Source of the DNA: Ottowia sp. SB7-C50
GTDB taxonomy: Bacteria > Pseudomonadota > Gammaproteobacteria > Burkholderiales > Burkholderiaceae_C
DNA: 64,000 bases
NCBI RefSeq assembly: GCF_033110285.1
Contig: NZ_CP136995.1
Span: forward strand, 2,728,001 to 2,792,000
Reading direction: 5' to 3'
Shown: positions 27,349 to 35,473 of the stretch, piece after piece
Layout: each line of letters opens with the position of its first letter
Position numbering within the stretch: the first letter of the stretch is position 1
Made by a program: the position numbers and the translations under genes
The notes under the pieces: generated by a model
The model's input: the letters and a program-made list of their open reading frames with translations, nothing else
Databases searched by the model: none
Told to the model about the DNA's origin: nothing

Positions 27349-27765
27349 ATGCGAATCCTTCACACCATGCTGCGCGTGGGCGATCTCCAGCGCTCCATCG
27401 ACTTCTACACCCAGGTGCTGGGCATGCAACTGCTGCGCCGGTCCGAAAACCCCGAGTACAAGTACTCGCTGGCCTTCCTTGGCTTTGACGGCGGCAACCC
27501 CGGCCAGGCGGAGATCGAGCTGACCTACAACTGGGGCACCGACCGCTACGAAATGGGCACCGCCTACGGCCACATCGCCATCGGCGTGCCCGACGCCTAC
27601 GCCGCGTGCGACCGGATCAAGGCCGCCGGCGGCCAGGTCACGCGCGAAGCCGGCCCGGTCAAGGGCGGCACCACGGTAATCGCCTTCGTGACCGACCCGG
27701 ACGGCTACAAGATCGAGCTGATCCAGCGCGGTGACGATGCCGGCACCGGCCAGGGCCTGCGCTGA
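27349..27765 (+). CDS. gloA: Lactoylglutathione lyase (glyoxalase I)
   Basis: A 138-residue metalloenzyme with the metal ligands of E. coli GloA shifted by at most one: H5 in [11 protein letters not shown]57 in [11 protein letters not shown]75 in Y-G-H-I-A-I-G-V and E123 in Y-K-I-E-L-I-Q. It isomerises the hemithioacetal of methylglyoxal and glutathione to S-lactoylglutathione. The length suits the Ni-type bacterial enzymes. The start M-R-I-L-H is that of the family; an ATG three codons upstream (27340) or ten codons upstream is also in frame. The CYTH-CHAD gene follows 21 bp later and may be co-transcribed. Confidence 0.95.
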   Translation: MRILHTMLRVGDLQRSIDFYTQVLGMQLLRRSENPEYKYSLAFLGFDGGNPGQAEIELTYNWGTDRYEMGTAYGHIAIGVPDAYAACDRIKAAGGQVTREAGPVKGGTTVIAFVTDPDGYKIELIQRGDDAGTGQGLR

Positions 27766-27786
27766 CCTGCGTGGCGGGATGAAGCC

Positions 27787-29334
27787 GTGAGCCGTCGCCC
27801 CCGCGCCCCGCTGGCCACGCCGTCCGCCGGCCACGACACCGAAATCGAGCTCAAGCTGGCGCTGCCGGGCGCGGACGCGCGCACCATCGCCGCGCAGGTG
27901 GCTGCCCTGCCCCTGCTGGCCAGCCTGCCTGCGACCGAGCAAACGCTGCGCAACATCTACTACGACACCCCGGCGCAGGACTTGCGCCAGCACCAGTCCG
28001 CCCTGCGCCTGCGCAGCCAGCGCCAGGGCAAGGGCAAGGCGCGCTGGCTGCAGACTTTCAAGACGGCGGGCGAATCCGCCGGCGCCTTCAGCCAGCGCGG
28101 CGAATGGGAAGCCGCGGTGCGCGCCGGCCAGCCCGACCCGATTGCCCTGCAGGCCACGCCCTGGCCCGCGCTGGACCCGGACGGCACGCTGCTGCCGCAG
28201 CTGGCGCCCTGCTTTGAAACCGACAGCGCGCGCACCCTGCGCCTGTACACCGCCGACGACGGCAGCCGCATCGAGGTGGTGCTGGACATCGGCGCCGTGC
28301 GCGCGGGCGAGGCGCACGCAGCGCTGTGCGAGCTGGAACTGGAGCTGCTCAAGGGCCCGCCCGACGCGCTGTTCGCGCTGGCCGACCACATTGCCCAGCA
28401 TCTGCCGGTGCTGCCCGCCCCGCTCAGCAAGGCCGAACGCGGCTGGCGCCTGGTCGATGGCACGCTGCAGCAGCCGCGCCGTGCGCGAAAGCTCAATCTG
28501 GCACCCGACGCGCCGGTGCTGGACGCAGCGCAGGCGGTGCTGGGCGAGATGCTGGGCCAGTTCGTCGAGAACCTGGGTGGCATCGTCGAATCCGACGGCC
28601 CCGAGCTGGTGCACCAGGCGCGCGTGGGCTGGCGGCGCTGGCGCAGCGCGCTGTGGCTGTTCAAGCCGCTGCTGGCCGAACCGCACCCCGCGCCCGACAC
28701 GGCCGCGCTGCGCCCGCTGCTGAACGCACTGGGCGCCATGCGCGATCTGGACGTGGCCGCACTGGAAACCCTGCCGCCGTGGGCCAACGCCTTCGTCGCC
28801 GGCAGCGCCGAGCGCGCGCAAAACTGGCAGACCATGGAGGCCGCCCTCACCGCCGAGCGCCGCATCCGCCGCGCGGGCCTGCTGGCGGCGCTGCAATCCC
28901 CCGCCACGGGGCGCGCCCTGCTGGCGCTGGAGCGCTGGTTGCACGCGCTGCCGCAGGCCGCCTGGACGCCGGACCTGGCTGGTCGCGGCATAGGCGACTG
29001 GTCGGCCGCCCGCACCCGGCGCCTGCGTGCGCGCCTGGCCGCCGAGGTGCACGAACTGTCCGCCGCCGACCTGGACACCGCCGAAGGCGTGGAGCACCAG
29101 CACAACGTGCGCCTGCTGGCCAAGCGCACCCGCTACGTGCTGGAGGCCCTGCGCGCCGTGCTGCCCAAGCAGCGCACCCGCCGCTGGCAGGACGAGGCGA
29201 CCGATCTGCAAACCCGCATCGGCGCCGCGCGCGACCTGATGCTGCTGGCCACGCTGCTGGAGCCGCTGGGTATCGATCCGTCCATCCTGGGCTTTCTGCG
29301 CGGCGTGGCGGCGGCGCGTGCGGCGGATGCGTGA
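27787..29334 (+). CDS. CYTH and CHAD domain-containing protein (inorganic triphosphatase-like)
   Basis: A 515-residue two-domain protein starting with GTG. The N-terminal CYTH domain carries E-I-E-L-K-L near 19 (the E-x-E-x-K motif), Y-Y-D-T-P-A near 57 and L-R-L-R near 72; CYTH enzymes hydrolyse triphosphate in a tunnel lined with such charges. The C-terminal CHAD domain (about 240-515) is a helical bundle with paired conserved histidines and arginines (V-H-Q-A-R-V-G-W-R-R-W-R near 277 and E-H-Q-H-N-V-R-L-L-A-K-R-T-R-Y near 437) and binds polyphosphate in known cases. The arrangement matches E. coli YgiF. A dispersed repeat follows the stop. Confidence 0.88.
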   Translation: MSRRPRAPLATPSAGHDTEIELKLALPGADARTIAAQVAALPLLASLPATEQTLRNIYYDTPAQDLRQHQSALRLRSQRQGKGKARWLQTFKTAGESAGAFSQRGEWEAAVRAGQPDPIALQATPWPALDPDGTLLPQLAPCFETDSARTLRLYTADDGSRIEVVLDIGAVRAGEAHAALCELELELLKGPPDALFALADHIAQHLPVLPAPLSKAERGWRLVDGTLQQPRRARKLNLAPDAPVLDAAQAVLGEMLGQFVENLGGIVESDGPELVHQARVGWRRWRSALWLFKPLLAEPHPAPDTAALRPLLNALGAMRDLDVAALETLPPWANAFVAGSAERAQNWQTMEAALTAERRIRRAGLLAALQSPATGRALLALERWLHALPQAAWTPDLAGRGIGDWSAARTRRLRARLAAEVHELSAADLDTAEGVEHQHNVRLLAKRTRYVLEALRAVLPKQRTRRWQDEATDLQTRIGAARDLMLLATLLEPLGIDPSILGFLRGVAAARAADA

Positions 29335-29347
29335 GCGCCTGATTCAG

Positions 29348-29405
29348 CAATAAAACGCGTGCCTGCGCTGGCCAGACAAGCGCATTCAGCTATCATTAAT
29401 GAAGC
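29348..29405 (-). repeat. Dispersed element, copy 8
   Basis: Reverse copy: AATAAAACGCG, CTGCGCTGGCC and GACAAGCGC, then AGCTATCATTAATGAAGC. It lies in the convergent gap between the CYTH-CHAD and OmpA-like genes. Confidence 0.75.
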
Positions 29406-29492
29406 AAAACGACACGCGTCGGCCCGCGGCGTCGCTGCCTGCTTGACGCGCCAGGCGCTGACCTGCGCGCTCAAGCCCGTCGCCGCACACAC

Positions 29493-29518
29493 AAAAAAGC
29501 CCGGGCACGCCGGGCTTT
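29493..29518 (-). terminator. Terminator of the OmpA-like gene
   Basis: The stem AGCCCGG/CCGGGCT (29498-29504 with 29510-29516) has six A on its left, which give a T-run when read on the minus strand. A short TTT on the right may give weak activity for the other direction. Confidence 0.8.
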
Positions 29519-29570
29519 GATGCGCTGACAGGGCCGCGGGCGATGCCTCGCCGCGCGGCAGGGGCGGCGC

Positions 29571-30185
29571 TTATTCCAGCGTCACTTCCACGCGGCGCGC
29601 CTCGGCGTTGCTGCCGGTGGCCGTGGTCACCACGGGCTTCTTCAGCTCCATCTTGTCGTCGCCGATACCCAGCGCCGACAGGGCGCCGCGCACGGCCAGC
29701 GCGCGCTGCTTGGCCAATTCCTCGTTCTTGGCCGGGTCGCCCGTGGCGTCGTGATAGCCGCTGATGACGGCTTTCTTGCCCGCCGCCACGCCCTTGACCA
29801 CGTCGCCCAGCGCCTCGGCCGCGCCCGGAGCCAGGTCGGCGCTGCCGCTGCCGAAGTAGAACTTGACCACGCCGTTTTCGACCCGGACGCTCGGGCCGTC
29901 CGCCACCACCGCGGCAGACGCCGCACCCGTGGCCGTCGCCGGCACGCCACCCGCCGGGGCCGTGGCACCCGCCGCCAGCCCGGCAGCCGCACCGCCGGCA
30001 GCACCGGCCGCGCCCGCCAGGCCTGCCGTACCGGCCGTCGCCCCGCTGGCCGTTGCGCGCGCGCCGGACGCGCCCTTGCTGGTGTGGTGCAGCGCCACGC
30101 CAATGCCCAGGCTGATGGCCAGCAGGATGATGCCTGCCAGCACCGCCAACACGATTCCACGTTCTTCGTTGTCTTGATCGCTCAT
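29571..30185 (-). CDS. OmpA family protein with N-terminal membrane anchor
   Basis: A 204-residue protein. One transmembrane helix (I-V-L-A-V-L-A-G-I-I-L-L-A-I-S-L-G-I near 10-28) leads into a flexible Ala/Gly/Thr-rich linker (about 35-95). An OmpA-like domain follows, starting V-K-F-Y-F-G-S-G-S-A-D-L near 106 and including V-I-S-G-Y-H-D-A-T-G-D near 138 and A-K-Q-R-A-L-A-V near 157. Such domains bind peptidoglycan, so the protein probably links the inner membrane to the wall. The usual final Arg pair is present (A-R-R-V-E-V-T-L-E). The start M-S-D-Q-D-N-E-E-R is preferred over an ATG nine codons upstream. Confidence 0.85.
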   Translation of the reverse strand: MSDQDNEERGIVLAVLAGIILLAISLGIGVALHHTSKGASGARATASGATAGTAGLAGAAGAAGGAAAGLAAGATAPAGGVPATATGAASAAVVADGPSVRVENGVVKFYFGSGSADLAPGAAEALGDVVKGVAAGKKAVISGYHDATGDPAKNEELAKQRALAVRGALSALGIGDDKMELKKPVVTTATGSNAEARRVEVTLE

Positions 30186-30229
30186 GAGTTCGCTCCAAAT
30201 GAATGGGTGCAATTGTATAAAGTCCCGCC
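30186..30229. promoter_or_regulatory. Compact divergent promoter region
   Basis: Only 44 bp separate the OmpA-like start (minus) and the ChaC-like start (plus). The AT-rich AATTGTATAAAG contains TATAAA at 30216-30221, nine bases before the plus-strand ATG. Transcription of the ChaC-like gene would therefore have almost no leader. The complementary strand reads TTTATACAATT, a possible -10 region for the OmpA-like gene, whose ribosome site is TTGGAGCG. Confidence 0.4.
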
Positions 30230-30871
30230 ATGCCGCCCGACCGCGCCTCTGCCTTCGCGCCCTACACCGCCCTGCGCCCGCCCGGACGCGACCCCGAGCG
30301 CATGCTGGCGCAGGCCCGCGCCGACTGGCATCGGCACGCGGGCGCGCACCCCGACCTGTGGGTGTTCGGCTATGCGTCGCTCATCTGGCGGCCCGACTTC
30401 GACTACACCGAACGCCACGCCACGCGCATCCACGGCTGGCACCGCGCGCTGGCCATGTGGAGCCGCGTCAACCGCGGCACGCCCGAGCGGCCCGGCCTGG
30501 TGTTCGCCCTGCTGCCCGGCGGCAGCTGCCAGGGCGTGGTCTACCGCATCCCCCGGCACGACGCCGACGCCGTGTTCGACACCCTGTGGGCGCGCGAAAT
30601 GCCCAGCGGCGTGTACGACCCGCGCTGGCTGCCCTGCGCCACGCCGCACGGCACGGTGCCGGCGCTGACGTTCACGCTCTCGCGCCGCAGCCCGTCCTTC
30701 ACCGGCGAGCTGGCGCCGGAGCAATACCGCCACATCTTCCGCCACGCCACGGGCCGCTATGGCACCACGCTGGACTACGCGCGCCAGACGCTGCACACGC
30801 TGCGCGAACACGGTATCCACGACCGGCGTCTCAGCGCGCTGCTGGCGCTGGCGGACGACCCCGACGCCTGA
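30230..30871 (+). CDS. ChaC-like gamma-glutamylcyclotransferase
   Basis: A 213-residue protein of the ChaC family. The substrate-binding signature [15 protein letters not shown] is near residues 44-58. It is followed by [12 protein letters not shown] near 69-80 and [10 protein letters not shown] near 84-93. The conserved acidic residue region R-E-M-P-S-G-V-Y near 124-131 matches the family's catalytic E. ChaC enzymes cleave glutathione to 5-oxoproline and Cys-Gly in the cytoplasm. The pdxH gene follows after 16 bp on the same strand. Activity on glutathione specifically is inferred. Confidence 0.88.
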   Translation: MPPDRASAFAPYTALRPPGRDPERMLAQARADWHRHAGAHPDLWVFGYASLIWRPDFDYTERHATRIHGWHRALAMWSRVNRGTPERPGLVFALLPGGSCQGVVYRIPRHDADAVFDTLWAREMPSGVYDPRWLPCATPHGTVPALTFTLSRRSPSFTGELAPEQYRHIFRHATGRYGTTLDYARQTLHTLREHGIHDRRLSALLALADDPDA

Positions 30872-30887
30872 CCTTCACACTGCACCC

Positions 30888-31526
30888 ATGACCCAAGACA
30901 TCGCCCACCTGCGCAAAAGCTACGAGCGCGCCGAACTGTCCGAAGACGCCAGCCACGCCGACCCGATGCGTCAGTTTGGCCAGTGGTTTGACGAGGCGCG
31001 CCAAAGCGAAGTGCCCGAGCCCAATGCCATGACCCTGGCCACCGTGGCCAGCGACCTGCGGCCCAGCACGCGCATCGTGCTGATCAAGGACTTCGACGAG
31101 CGCGGCATCGTCTGGTACACCAACTACCAGGGCCGCAAGGGGCTGGAGCTGGCCGGCAACCCGTACGCGGCGCTGCAGTTTCACTGGGTCGAACTGGAGC
31201 GCGTGGTGCGCATCGAGGGCGTGGTCGAGAAGGTGAGCGACGCCGAAAGCGACGAATACTTTGCCAGCCGCCCGCTCGACAGCCGCATAGGCGCCTGGGC
31301 CAGCCCGCAAAGCCAGGTCATCCCCGGCCGCGCCTGGCTGGTGGCCGAGGCGGCCAAGTACGGCGCCAAGTTTCTGCTGAACCCGCCGCGGCCGCCGCAC
31401 TGGGGCGGCTATCGGCTGAAGCCGGATCGGTGGGAGTTCTGGCAGGGACGCAAGAGCCGGTTGCATGACCGGCTGCAGTACCGGCGCGAGGGCGACGGCT
31501 GGATTCGAGAGCGCTTGTCGCCTTAA
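30888..31526 (+). CDS. pdxH: Pyridoxamine 5'-phosphate oxidase
   Basis: A 212-residue FMN enzyme that makes pyridoxal 5'-phosphate. Signatures are [10 protein letters not shown] near 6-15, P-N-A-M-T-L-A-T-V near 43-51, [12 protein letters not shown] near 62-73, and Y-T-N-Y-Q-G-R-K-G near 78-86, which bind FMN. The C-terminal [16 protein letters not shown] near 168-183 and the final R-L-S-P are typical. The stop codon falls at the edge of a dispersed repeat. It probably shares a transcript with the ChaC-like gene. PLP made here would serve the aminotransferase and TrpB2 encoded in this window, among others. Confidence 0.96.
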   Translation: MTQDIAHLRKSYERAELSEDASHADPMRQFGQWFDEARQSEVPEPNAMTLATVASDLRPSTRIVLIKDFDERGIVWYTNYQGRKGLELAGNPYAALQFHWVELERVVRIEGVVEKVSDAESDEYFASRPLDSRIGAWASPQSQVIPGRAWLVAEAAKYGAKFLLNPPRPPHWGGYRLKPDRWEFWQGRKSRLHDRLQYRREGDGWIRERLSP

Positions 31527-31575
31527 AAATGATAGCTGCATGCGCTTGTCGGGCGGGCGCTGGAGACCGATTGAA
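31522..31575 (+). repeat. Dispersed element, copy 9
   Basis: Forward copy: TTAAAAATGATAGCTG, GCGCTTGTCGGGCGGGCGCT, then GGAGACCGATTGAA. It overlaps the pdxH stop codon. Confidence 0.75.
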
Positions 31576-31961
31576 CGCGGAATTCTTGAACGCAAAGGGC
31601 GCAAAGGTTTCGCAAAAGGCGCAAAAGATTTCTTGAGGTGAACGGGCCGAGCGCAGCGATGGCCCGTGCGGATTTCAACTCCCCTCTGGCCGTGCCGAGA
31701 AGCGCAGGGCGTGGGGCGGGCGCGCAGCGCAGCATGCGCGCTTCGTGCTCTGACTCGCTGCGGATGTCTGAGCGGCGCGCCGCAGGCGCAAAGCGAGTTC
31801 CGCAGCGCCGCCCCGCGCCCGAGCATCGCAGGTTGCCCCGCAGGGGACACGGCCAGTGGGGCCGCCTTTTCTTTGGTTACTTTCTTTTGGCGGAGCAAAA
31901 GAAAGTGACTGCGCCGCCGGGCGCACATCCCGGCCAACAGCGCACCCAACCCAAACCCCAC
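31576..31961. other. Repeat-rich intergenic region without a gene
   Basis: Together with the element above this makes a 435-bp gap. After it come a short tandem-like tract with four CGCAAA units (CGCAAAGGGCGCAAAGG and CGCAAAAGGCGCAAAAG, 31591-31627) and a 200-bp GC-rich stretch. The stretch shows no credible gene although open frames exist. The region ends with a separate inverted repeat listed next. Confidence 0.6.
31880..31905. repeat. CTTTCTTTT/AAAAGAAAG inverted repeat
   Basis: A perfect 9-bp stem (31880-31888 with 31897-31905) around GGCGGAGC, within a longer block starting TTTTCTTTGGTTACTTTC. I recall this block as a common dispersed repeat in Burkholderiales; copy number cannot be judged from one copy. 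It may also end transcripts from either side. Confidence 0.55.
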
Positions 31962-32909
31962 CTACCGCAACACCGCCATCACCACCGAAATCGTCCCCAC
32001 CGCCATCACCGTAGACACCGCCACGCTCGCCGTCACCAAATCCTCCGCCTTCTTGTACCGCTGCGAAAACAAGAACACGTTGGCCCCCACCGGCAGCGCG
32101 GCGGCGACCACCATCACCTTCATGGGCACGCCCGACAGACCCAGCGCCCACGCCGCGGCCCACATCAGCAGCGGGTGGATCACCGTCTTCAAGAACGAGA
32201 TGGCCAGCGCGCCCCTCAGGTGGCGCCCGATCGCCGTCTGCGCCAGCGTCACGCCGACCAGCACCAGCGCCACCGGGCCGAACGCATCGCCCAGCAGCTT
32301 CAACGGCCGCTCCACCACCGGCGCCAGCCCCCAGCCGGTCAGCGAATACAGAAAGCCCGCGATGATCGGCAGCGGCACCGGGTGCAGCACGGCGTTCTTC
32401 ACGGCCTGAGCGACGGTGACGGCGATGTGCCGCGAAGGCGCGGCGCCGCTGGCGACCTGCTCACGCGCCACCAGCAATTCGAGCACGATGGTCGCCAGCG
32501 TCAGCAGCACCAGCGCGTGCATCGAGATGAGCGTGAACAGGTGGACCAGCGCGGCTTCGCCATAGGCCAGTTGCACCAGCGGCACGCCAATCATCAGCGT
32601 GTTGCTGAAGATGGCCGCCAGCGCGATGACGGCAGAGCGGCTGCGCAGGCCCTGCACCAGCAGCAGGGCAAAGAACATCGCGCCGGCGACCAGGTAGTAC
32701 AGCGCCACGGAACGCAGGTCCAGCCGCTCCAGGTGCGCGGTCGCCATGGTGCGAAACAGCAGCGCCTGCACCAGCACCAGGAACACCAGGTTGGACAGGT
32801 CGCGCACGCCCTCGCCGCGAATCAGCTTGAGCCGCCCGGCCACAAAGCCGATGCCGATCAGCAGCACAACCGGCAGCAGCGATGAAACGACGGGGTGTTC
32901 GAGCGTCAT
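31962..32909 (-). CDS. AEC family transporter (auxin efflux carrier / malonate permease type)
   Basis: A 315-residue membrane protein with about ten helices arranged as two inverted halves. It begins V-S-S-L-L-P-V-V-L-L-I-G-I-G-F-V-A-G-R-L near 8-27, has S-N-L-V-F-L-V-L-V-Q-A-L-L-F near 38-51, and F-S-N-T-L-M-I-G-V-P-L near 98-108 with the family N-x-x-x-x-G-x-P motif. The second half has G-P-V-A-L-V-L-V-G-V-T-L-A near 210-222 and P-V-G-A-N-V-F-L-F-S near 278-287. Bacterial members are usually permeases for dicarboxylates such as malonate or malate. It stands alone. The start M-T-L-E-H-P-V-V is preferred over an ATG 20 codons upstream. Confidence 0.88.
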   Translation of the reverse strand: MTLEHPVVSSLLPVVLLIGIGFVAGRLKLIRGEGVRDLSNLVFLVLVQALLFRTMATAHLERLDLRSVALYYLVAGAMFFALLLVQGLRSRSAVIALAAIFSNTLMIGVPLVQLAYGEAALVHLFTLISMHALVLLTLATIVLELLVAREQVASGAAPSRHIAVTVAQAVKNAVLHPVPLPIIAGFLYSLTGWGLAPVVERPLKLLGDAFGPVALVLVGVTLAQTAIGRHLRGALAISFLKTVIHPLLMWAAAWALGLSGVPMKVMVVAAALPVGANVFLFSQRYKKAEDLVTASVAVSTVMAVGTISVVMAVLR

Positions 32910-32965
32910 GGGCGGGCCGATTATGCGGCGGCGCGGCGGGCGGCGCGGTCGCGTGGTTTTGCAAG

Positions 32966-33023
32966 TCAAATCGGCCGTTTGCGCTTGACAGACAAGCGCA
33001 ATCAGCTATCAAAATAAAAGCAA
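32966..33023 (-). repeat. Dispersed element, copy 10
   Basis: Reverse, well-preserved copy: TCAAATCGGCCGTTTGCGC, TTGACAGACAAGCGC, then AGCTATCAAAATAAAAGC. It lies in the divergent gap between the AEC permease and ribBX. Confidence 0.85.
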
Positions 33024-33183
33024 TGCGCAAGCCGCCAACCACCGCCCGCCACCCCGCCGGCAGCGGCGGGCGCCGCAAAGCAGGGATAATCCCGCTTTTG
33101 CCGACGCGGCCCCCGCGCGGCGCCGTTCTTTACAGGTGTGCCCCTCGGCGCACGGCGGCGCCTTCGCGGCGCCCAGCACTGTG

Positions 33184-34335
33184 ATGAACGCCCTGCCCAC
33201 CCCCAACGCTCCCGCTTCCTGCGCGATTTCGCCGGTCGAAGAGATCGTGGCCGAGCTGCGCGCCGGCCGCATGGTCATCCTGGTCGACGAGGAAGACCGC
33301 GAGAACGAAGGCGACCTGATCCTGGCCGCCGACCACGTGACGCCCGAGGCCATCAACTTCATGGCGCGCTTTGGCCGCGGGCTGATCTGCCTGACGCTGA
33401 CGCGCGAGCGCTGCGAGCGCCTGCGCCTGCCGCCCATGGTGGCGCGCAACGGCACCAAGATGGGCACGGCCTTCACCGTCAGCATCGAGGCCGCCGAAGG
33501 CGTGACCACCGGCATCAGCGCCGCCGACCGCGCCCGCACCGTGCAGGCCGCCGTGGCGCCCAACGCCTGCGCCGAAGACCTGGTGCAGCCGGGCCACATC
33601 TTTCCGCTGCAGGCGGTCGATGGCGGCGTGCTGATGCGCGCCGGCCATACCGAGGCCGGGTGCGACCTGGCCGCCATGGCCGGCTGCTCGCCCTCTGCCG
33701 TGATCTGCGAGATCATGAAGGACGACGGCACCATGGCGCGCCTGCCCGACCTGCAGCAGTTCGCCGCGCAGCACGGGCTGAAGATCGGCACCATCGCCGA
33801 CCTGATCGAACACCGCAGCCGCACCGAATCGCTGATCGGCAAGATCGCCTCGCGCCCGCTGCGCACCGTGCACGGCGAATTCGTGGCGCACGCCTACCGC
33901 GACCAGCCCAGCGGCGAACTGCACCTGGCGCTGGTGGTGGGTCAATGGCAGCCGCAGGACGTGGTGCCCGTGCGCGTGCACGAGCCGCTGTCGCTGCTGG
34001 ACGCGCTGGAAGTCGACCGCGGCATGCATTCGTGGAGCGTGGACGCCGCGCTGCGCCGCCTGCAGCAGGAAGGGCGCGGCGTGGCCGTGTTCCTCAACTG
34101 CGGCGAAAACGCCGACCAGCTGCTGGCGCAGTTCACCGGCGTTGCGCGCGTGTCGCACGCGCCCGAAAGGGGCCGCATGGACCTGCGCAGCTATGGCGTG
34201 GGCGCGCAAATCCTGCGCGACTGCGGCGTGCACCGCATGCAGCTGCTGGGCACGCCGCGCCGCCTGCCCAGCATGGCCGGCGGCTACGGACTGGAAGTGA
34301 CCGGCTACCTGTCGCCCGCCGAGCCGCGAGCCTGA
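33184..34335 (+). CDS. ribB: 3,4-dihydroxy-2-butanone 4-phosphate synthase with degenerate GTP cyclohydrolase II-like domain (RibBX type)
   Basis: A 383-residue two-domain protein. The N-terminal synthase domain is intact: [12 protein letters not shown] near 36-47, G-R-G-L-I-C near 64-69, T-A-F-T-V-S-I-E-A near 97-105, G-H-I-F-P-L near 138-143 and R-A-G-H-T-E-A near 153-159. It converts ribulose 5-phosphate to the four-carbon unit of riboflavin. The C-terminal half has the cyclohydrolase II outline but none of the zinc-binding cysteines (no C-x10-C-x-C), so it should not open GTP. Such RibBX proteins are known in proteobacteria, with true RibA encoded elsewhere. RibH and nusB follow closely. 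I saw no FMN riboswitch in the leader. Confidence 0.88.
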   Translation: MNALPTPNAPASCAISPVEEIVAELRAGRMVILVDEEDRENEGDLILAADHVTPEAINFMARFGRGLICLTLTRERCERLRLPPMVARNGTKMGTAFTVSIEAAEGVTTGISAADRARTVQAAVAPNACAEDLVQPGHIFPLQAVDGGVLMRAGHTEAGCDLAAMAGCSPSAVICEIMKDDGTMARLPDLQQFAAQHGLKIGTIADLIEHRSRTESLIGKIASRPLRTVHGEFVAHAYRDQPSGELHLALVVGQWQPQDVVPVRVHEPLSLLDALEVDRGMHSWSVDAALRRLQQEGRGVAVFLNCGENADQLLAQFTGVARVSHAPERGRMDLRSYGVGAQILRDCGVHRMQLLGTPRRLPSMAGGYGLEVTGYLSPAEPRA

Positions 34336-34383
34336 AGTCGTCCGTCACCCGCAACCACCACCCCTTTCCTGGAAATTCACCCG

Positions 34384-34848
34384 ATGCTCGACGCCGACAA
34401 AGGACAAACCCCCACGCTCGATGGCAGCCGGCTGCGCGTCGGCATCGTGCAGGCGCGCTTCAACGAAGGCATCACGAATGCGCTGCACACGGCTTGCCTG
34501 GCCGAGTTGACGGCGCTGGGCGTGCGCCCTGAAAACATCACCCACCTCACCGTGCCCGGCGCGCTGGAAGTGCCGTCGGCCCTGCAATGGCTGGCGCGCC
34601 GTGGCGACGTCGACGCGCTGGTGGCGCTGGGCTGCATCATCCGCGGCGAAACCTACCACTTCGAGCTGGTCGCCAACGAGTCGGGCGCCGGCGTCACGCG
34701 CGTGGCGCTGGACAGCGGCATCCCCATTGCCAACGCCATCCTCACCACCGAAGACATGCCGCAGGCGCTGGCGCGCCAGGTCGACAAAGGCTGCGACGCC
34801 GCGCGCGTGGCGGTGGAGATGGCGCTGCTGAAAGCGAGCCTGGCATGA
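34384..34848 (+). CDS. ribH: 6,7-dimethyl-8-ribityllumazine synthase
   Basis: A 154-residue enzyme that condenses the butanone phosphate from RibB with 5-amino-6-ribitylaminouracil in the penultimate step of riboflavin synthesis. Motifs are [12 protein letters not shown] near 19-30, V-P-G-A-L-E-V-P near 58-65, and [14 protein letters not shown] near 81-94, where the conserved His takes part in catalysis. [12 protein letters not shown] near 115-126 follows. The subunits build a pentamer or icosahedral shell. It lies 48 bp after ribBX and overlaps nusB by 4 bp (ATGA). Confidence 0.95.
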   Translation: MLDADKGQTPTLDGSRLRVGIVQARFNEGITNALHTACLAELTALGVRPENITHLTVPGALEVPSALQWLARRGDVDALVALGCIIRGETYHFELVANESGAGVTRVALDSGIPIANAILTTEDMPQALARQVDKGCDAARVAVEMALLKASLA

Positions 34849-35351
34849 GCACGGCAAAGAAGGCCGCGCCGGGCAGCGCCGGCACGCGCAAGTCGTCCAC
34901 CAAGTCACCGCGTTCGCGCGCGCGAGAATTCGCGCTGCAAGGCCTGTACCAGCACTTCGTCGGCGACAGCGACGTGGCCGCCATCGACCCGTTCACGCGC
35001 GAGCTGCAGGGCTTCGCCAAGGCCGACGCGGTGCATTTCGACGCCCTGCTGCACGGCTGCATCGACCTGAAGGACGACCTGGACGCGCTGATCGTGCCAC
35101 TGCTCGACCGCGACCTGGGCCAGATCTCGCCCATCGAGCACGGCTGCATGTGGATCGGCGCGTATGAATTTTTGAAATGCCCCGACGTGCCCTGGCGCGT
35201 GGTGCTCAACGAATGCATCGAACTGGCCAAGGACTTTGGCGGCACCGACGGCCACAAGTACGTCAACGCCGTGCTCAACGGCCTGGCCCCGAAGCTGCGG
35301 CCGCACGAAGTCGAGGCCGACCGCGCCAAGCTGCGCCAGGCCAAGGCCTGA
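34845..35351 (+). CDS. nusB: Transcription antitermination factor NusB
   Basis: A 168-residue all-helical RNA-binding protein. After a basic, Ser/Lys-rich N-terminal tail (about 25 residues), the NusB domain begins [13 protein letters not shown]. It continues with [15 protein letters not shown] near 91-105 and [26 protein letters not shown] near 117-142, the diagnostic C-terminal motif. With NusE it binds boxA RNA for rRNA antitermination. The ribH-nusB neighbourhood is conserved in proteobacteria. The start codon overlaps the ribH stop, so translation is probably coupled. Confidence 0.95.
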   Translation: MSTAKKAAPGSAGTRKSSTKSPRSRAREFALQGLYQHFVGDSDVAAIDPFTRELQGFAKADAVHFDALLHGCIDLKDDLDALIVPLLDRDLGQISPIEHGCMWIGAYEFLKCPDVPWRVVLNECIELAKDFGGTDGHKYVNAVLNGLAPKLRPHEVEADRAKLRQAKA

Positions 35352-35394
35352 CGCCGCTGGCCGCACCACGGGCGGCGCGGCAGCGGCCTGCCCG

Positions 35395-35461
35395 CAAGAT
35401 TTCAAGCCTTTCTTGCCGCTGGCGCTTGCCCCATCTGCGCCAGCAGCTATTGAATCAGGAG
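35395..35461 (-). repeat. Dispersed element, copy 11
   Basis: Reverse copy: AAGATTTCAAGCCTTTCTTG, GCTGGCGCTTGC, CTGCGCCAGCAGC, then TATTGAATCAGGAG. The AGGAG at its end (35457-35461) is placed as the ribosome site of the following aminotransferase. Confidence 0.75.
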
Positions 35462-35473
35462 TATCCTGACGCC

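Noticed and set aside
31591..31627. CRISPR-like tandem repeat
   Set aside because: Units are only about 8-11 bp and uneven, with no spacers and no cas genes.
33024..33183. Possible FMN riboswitch before ribBX
   Set aside because: I looked for the conserved RFN segments and did not find them; only a GC-rich leader is present.
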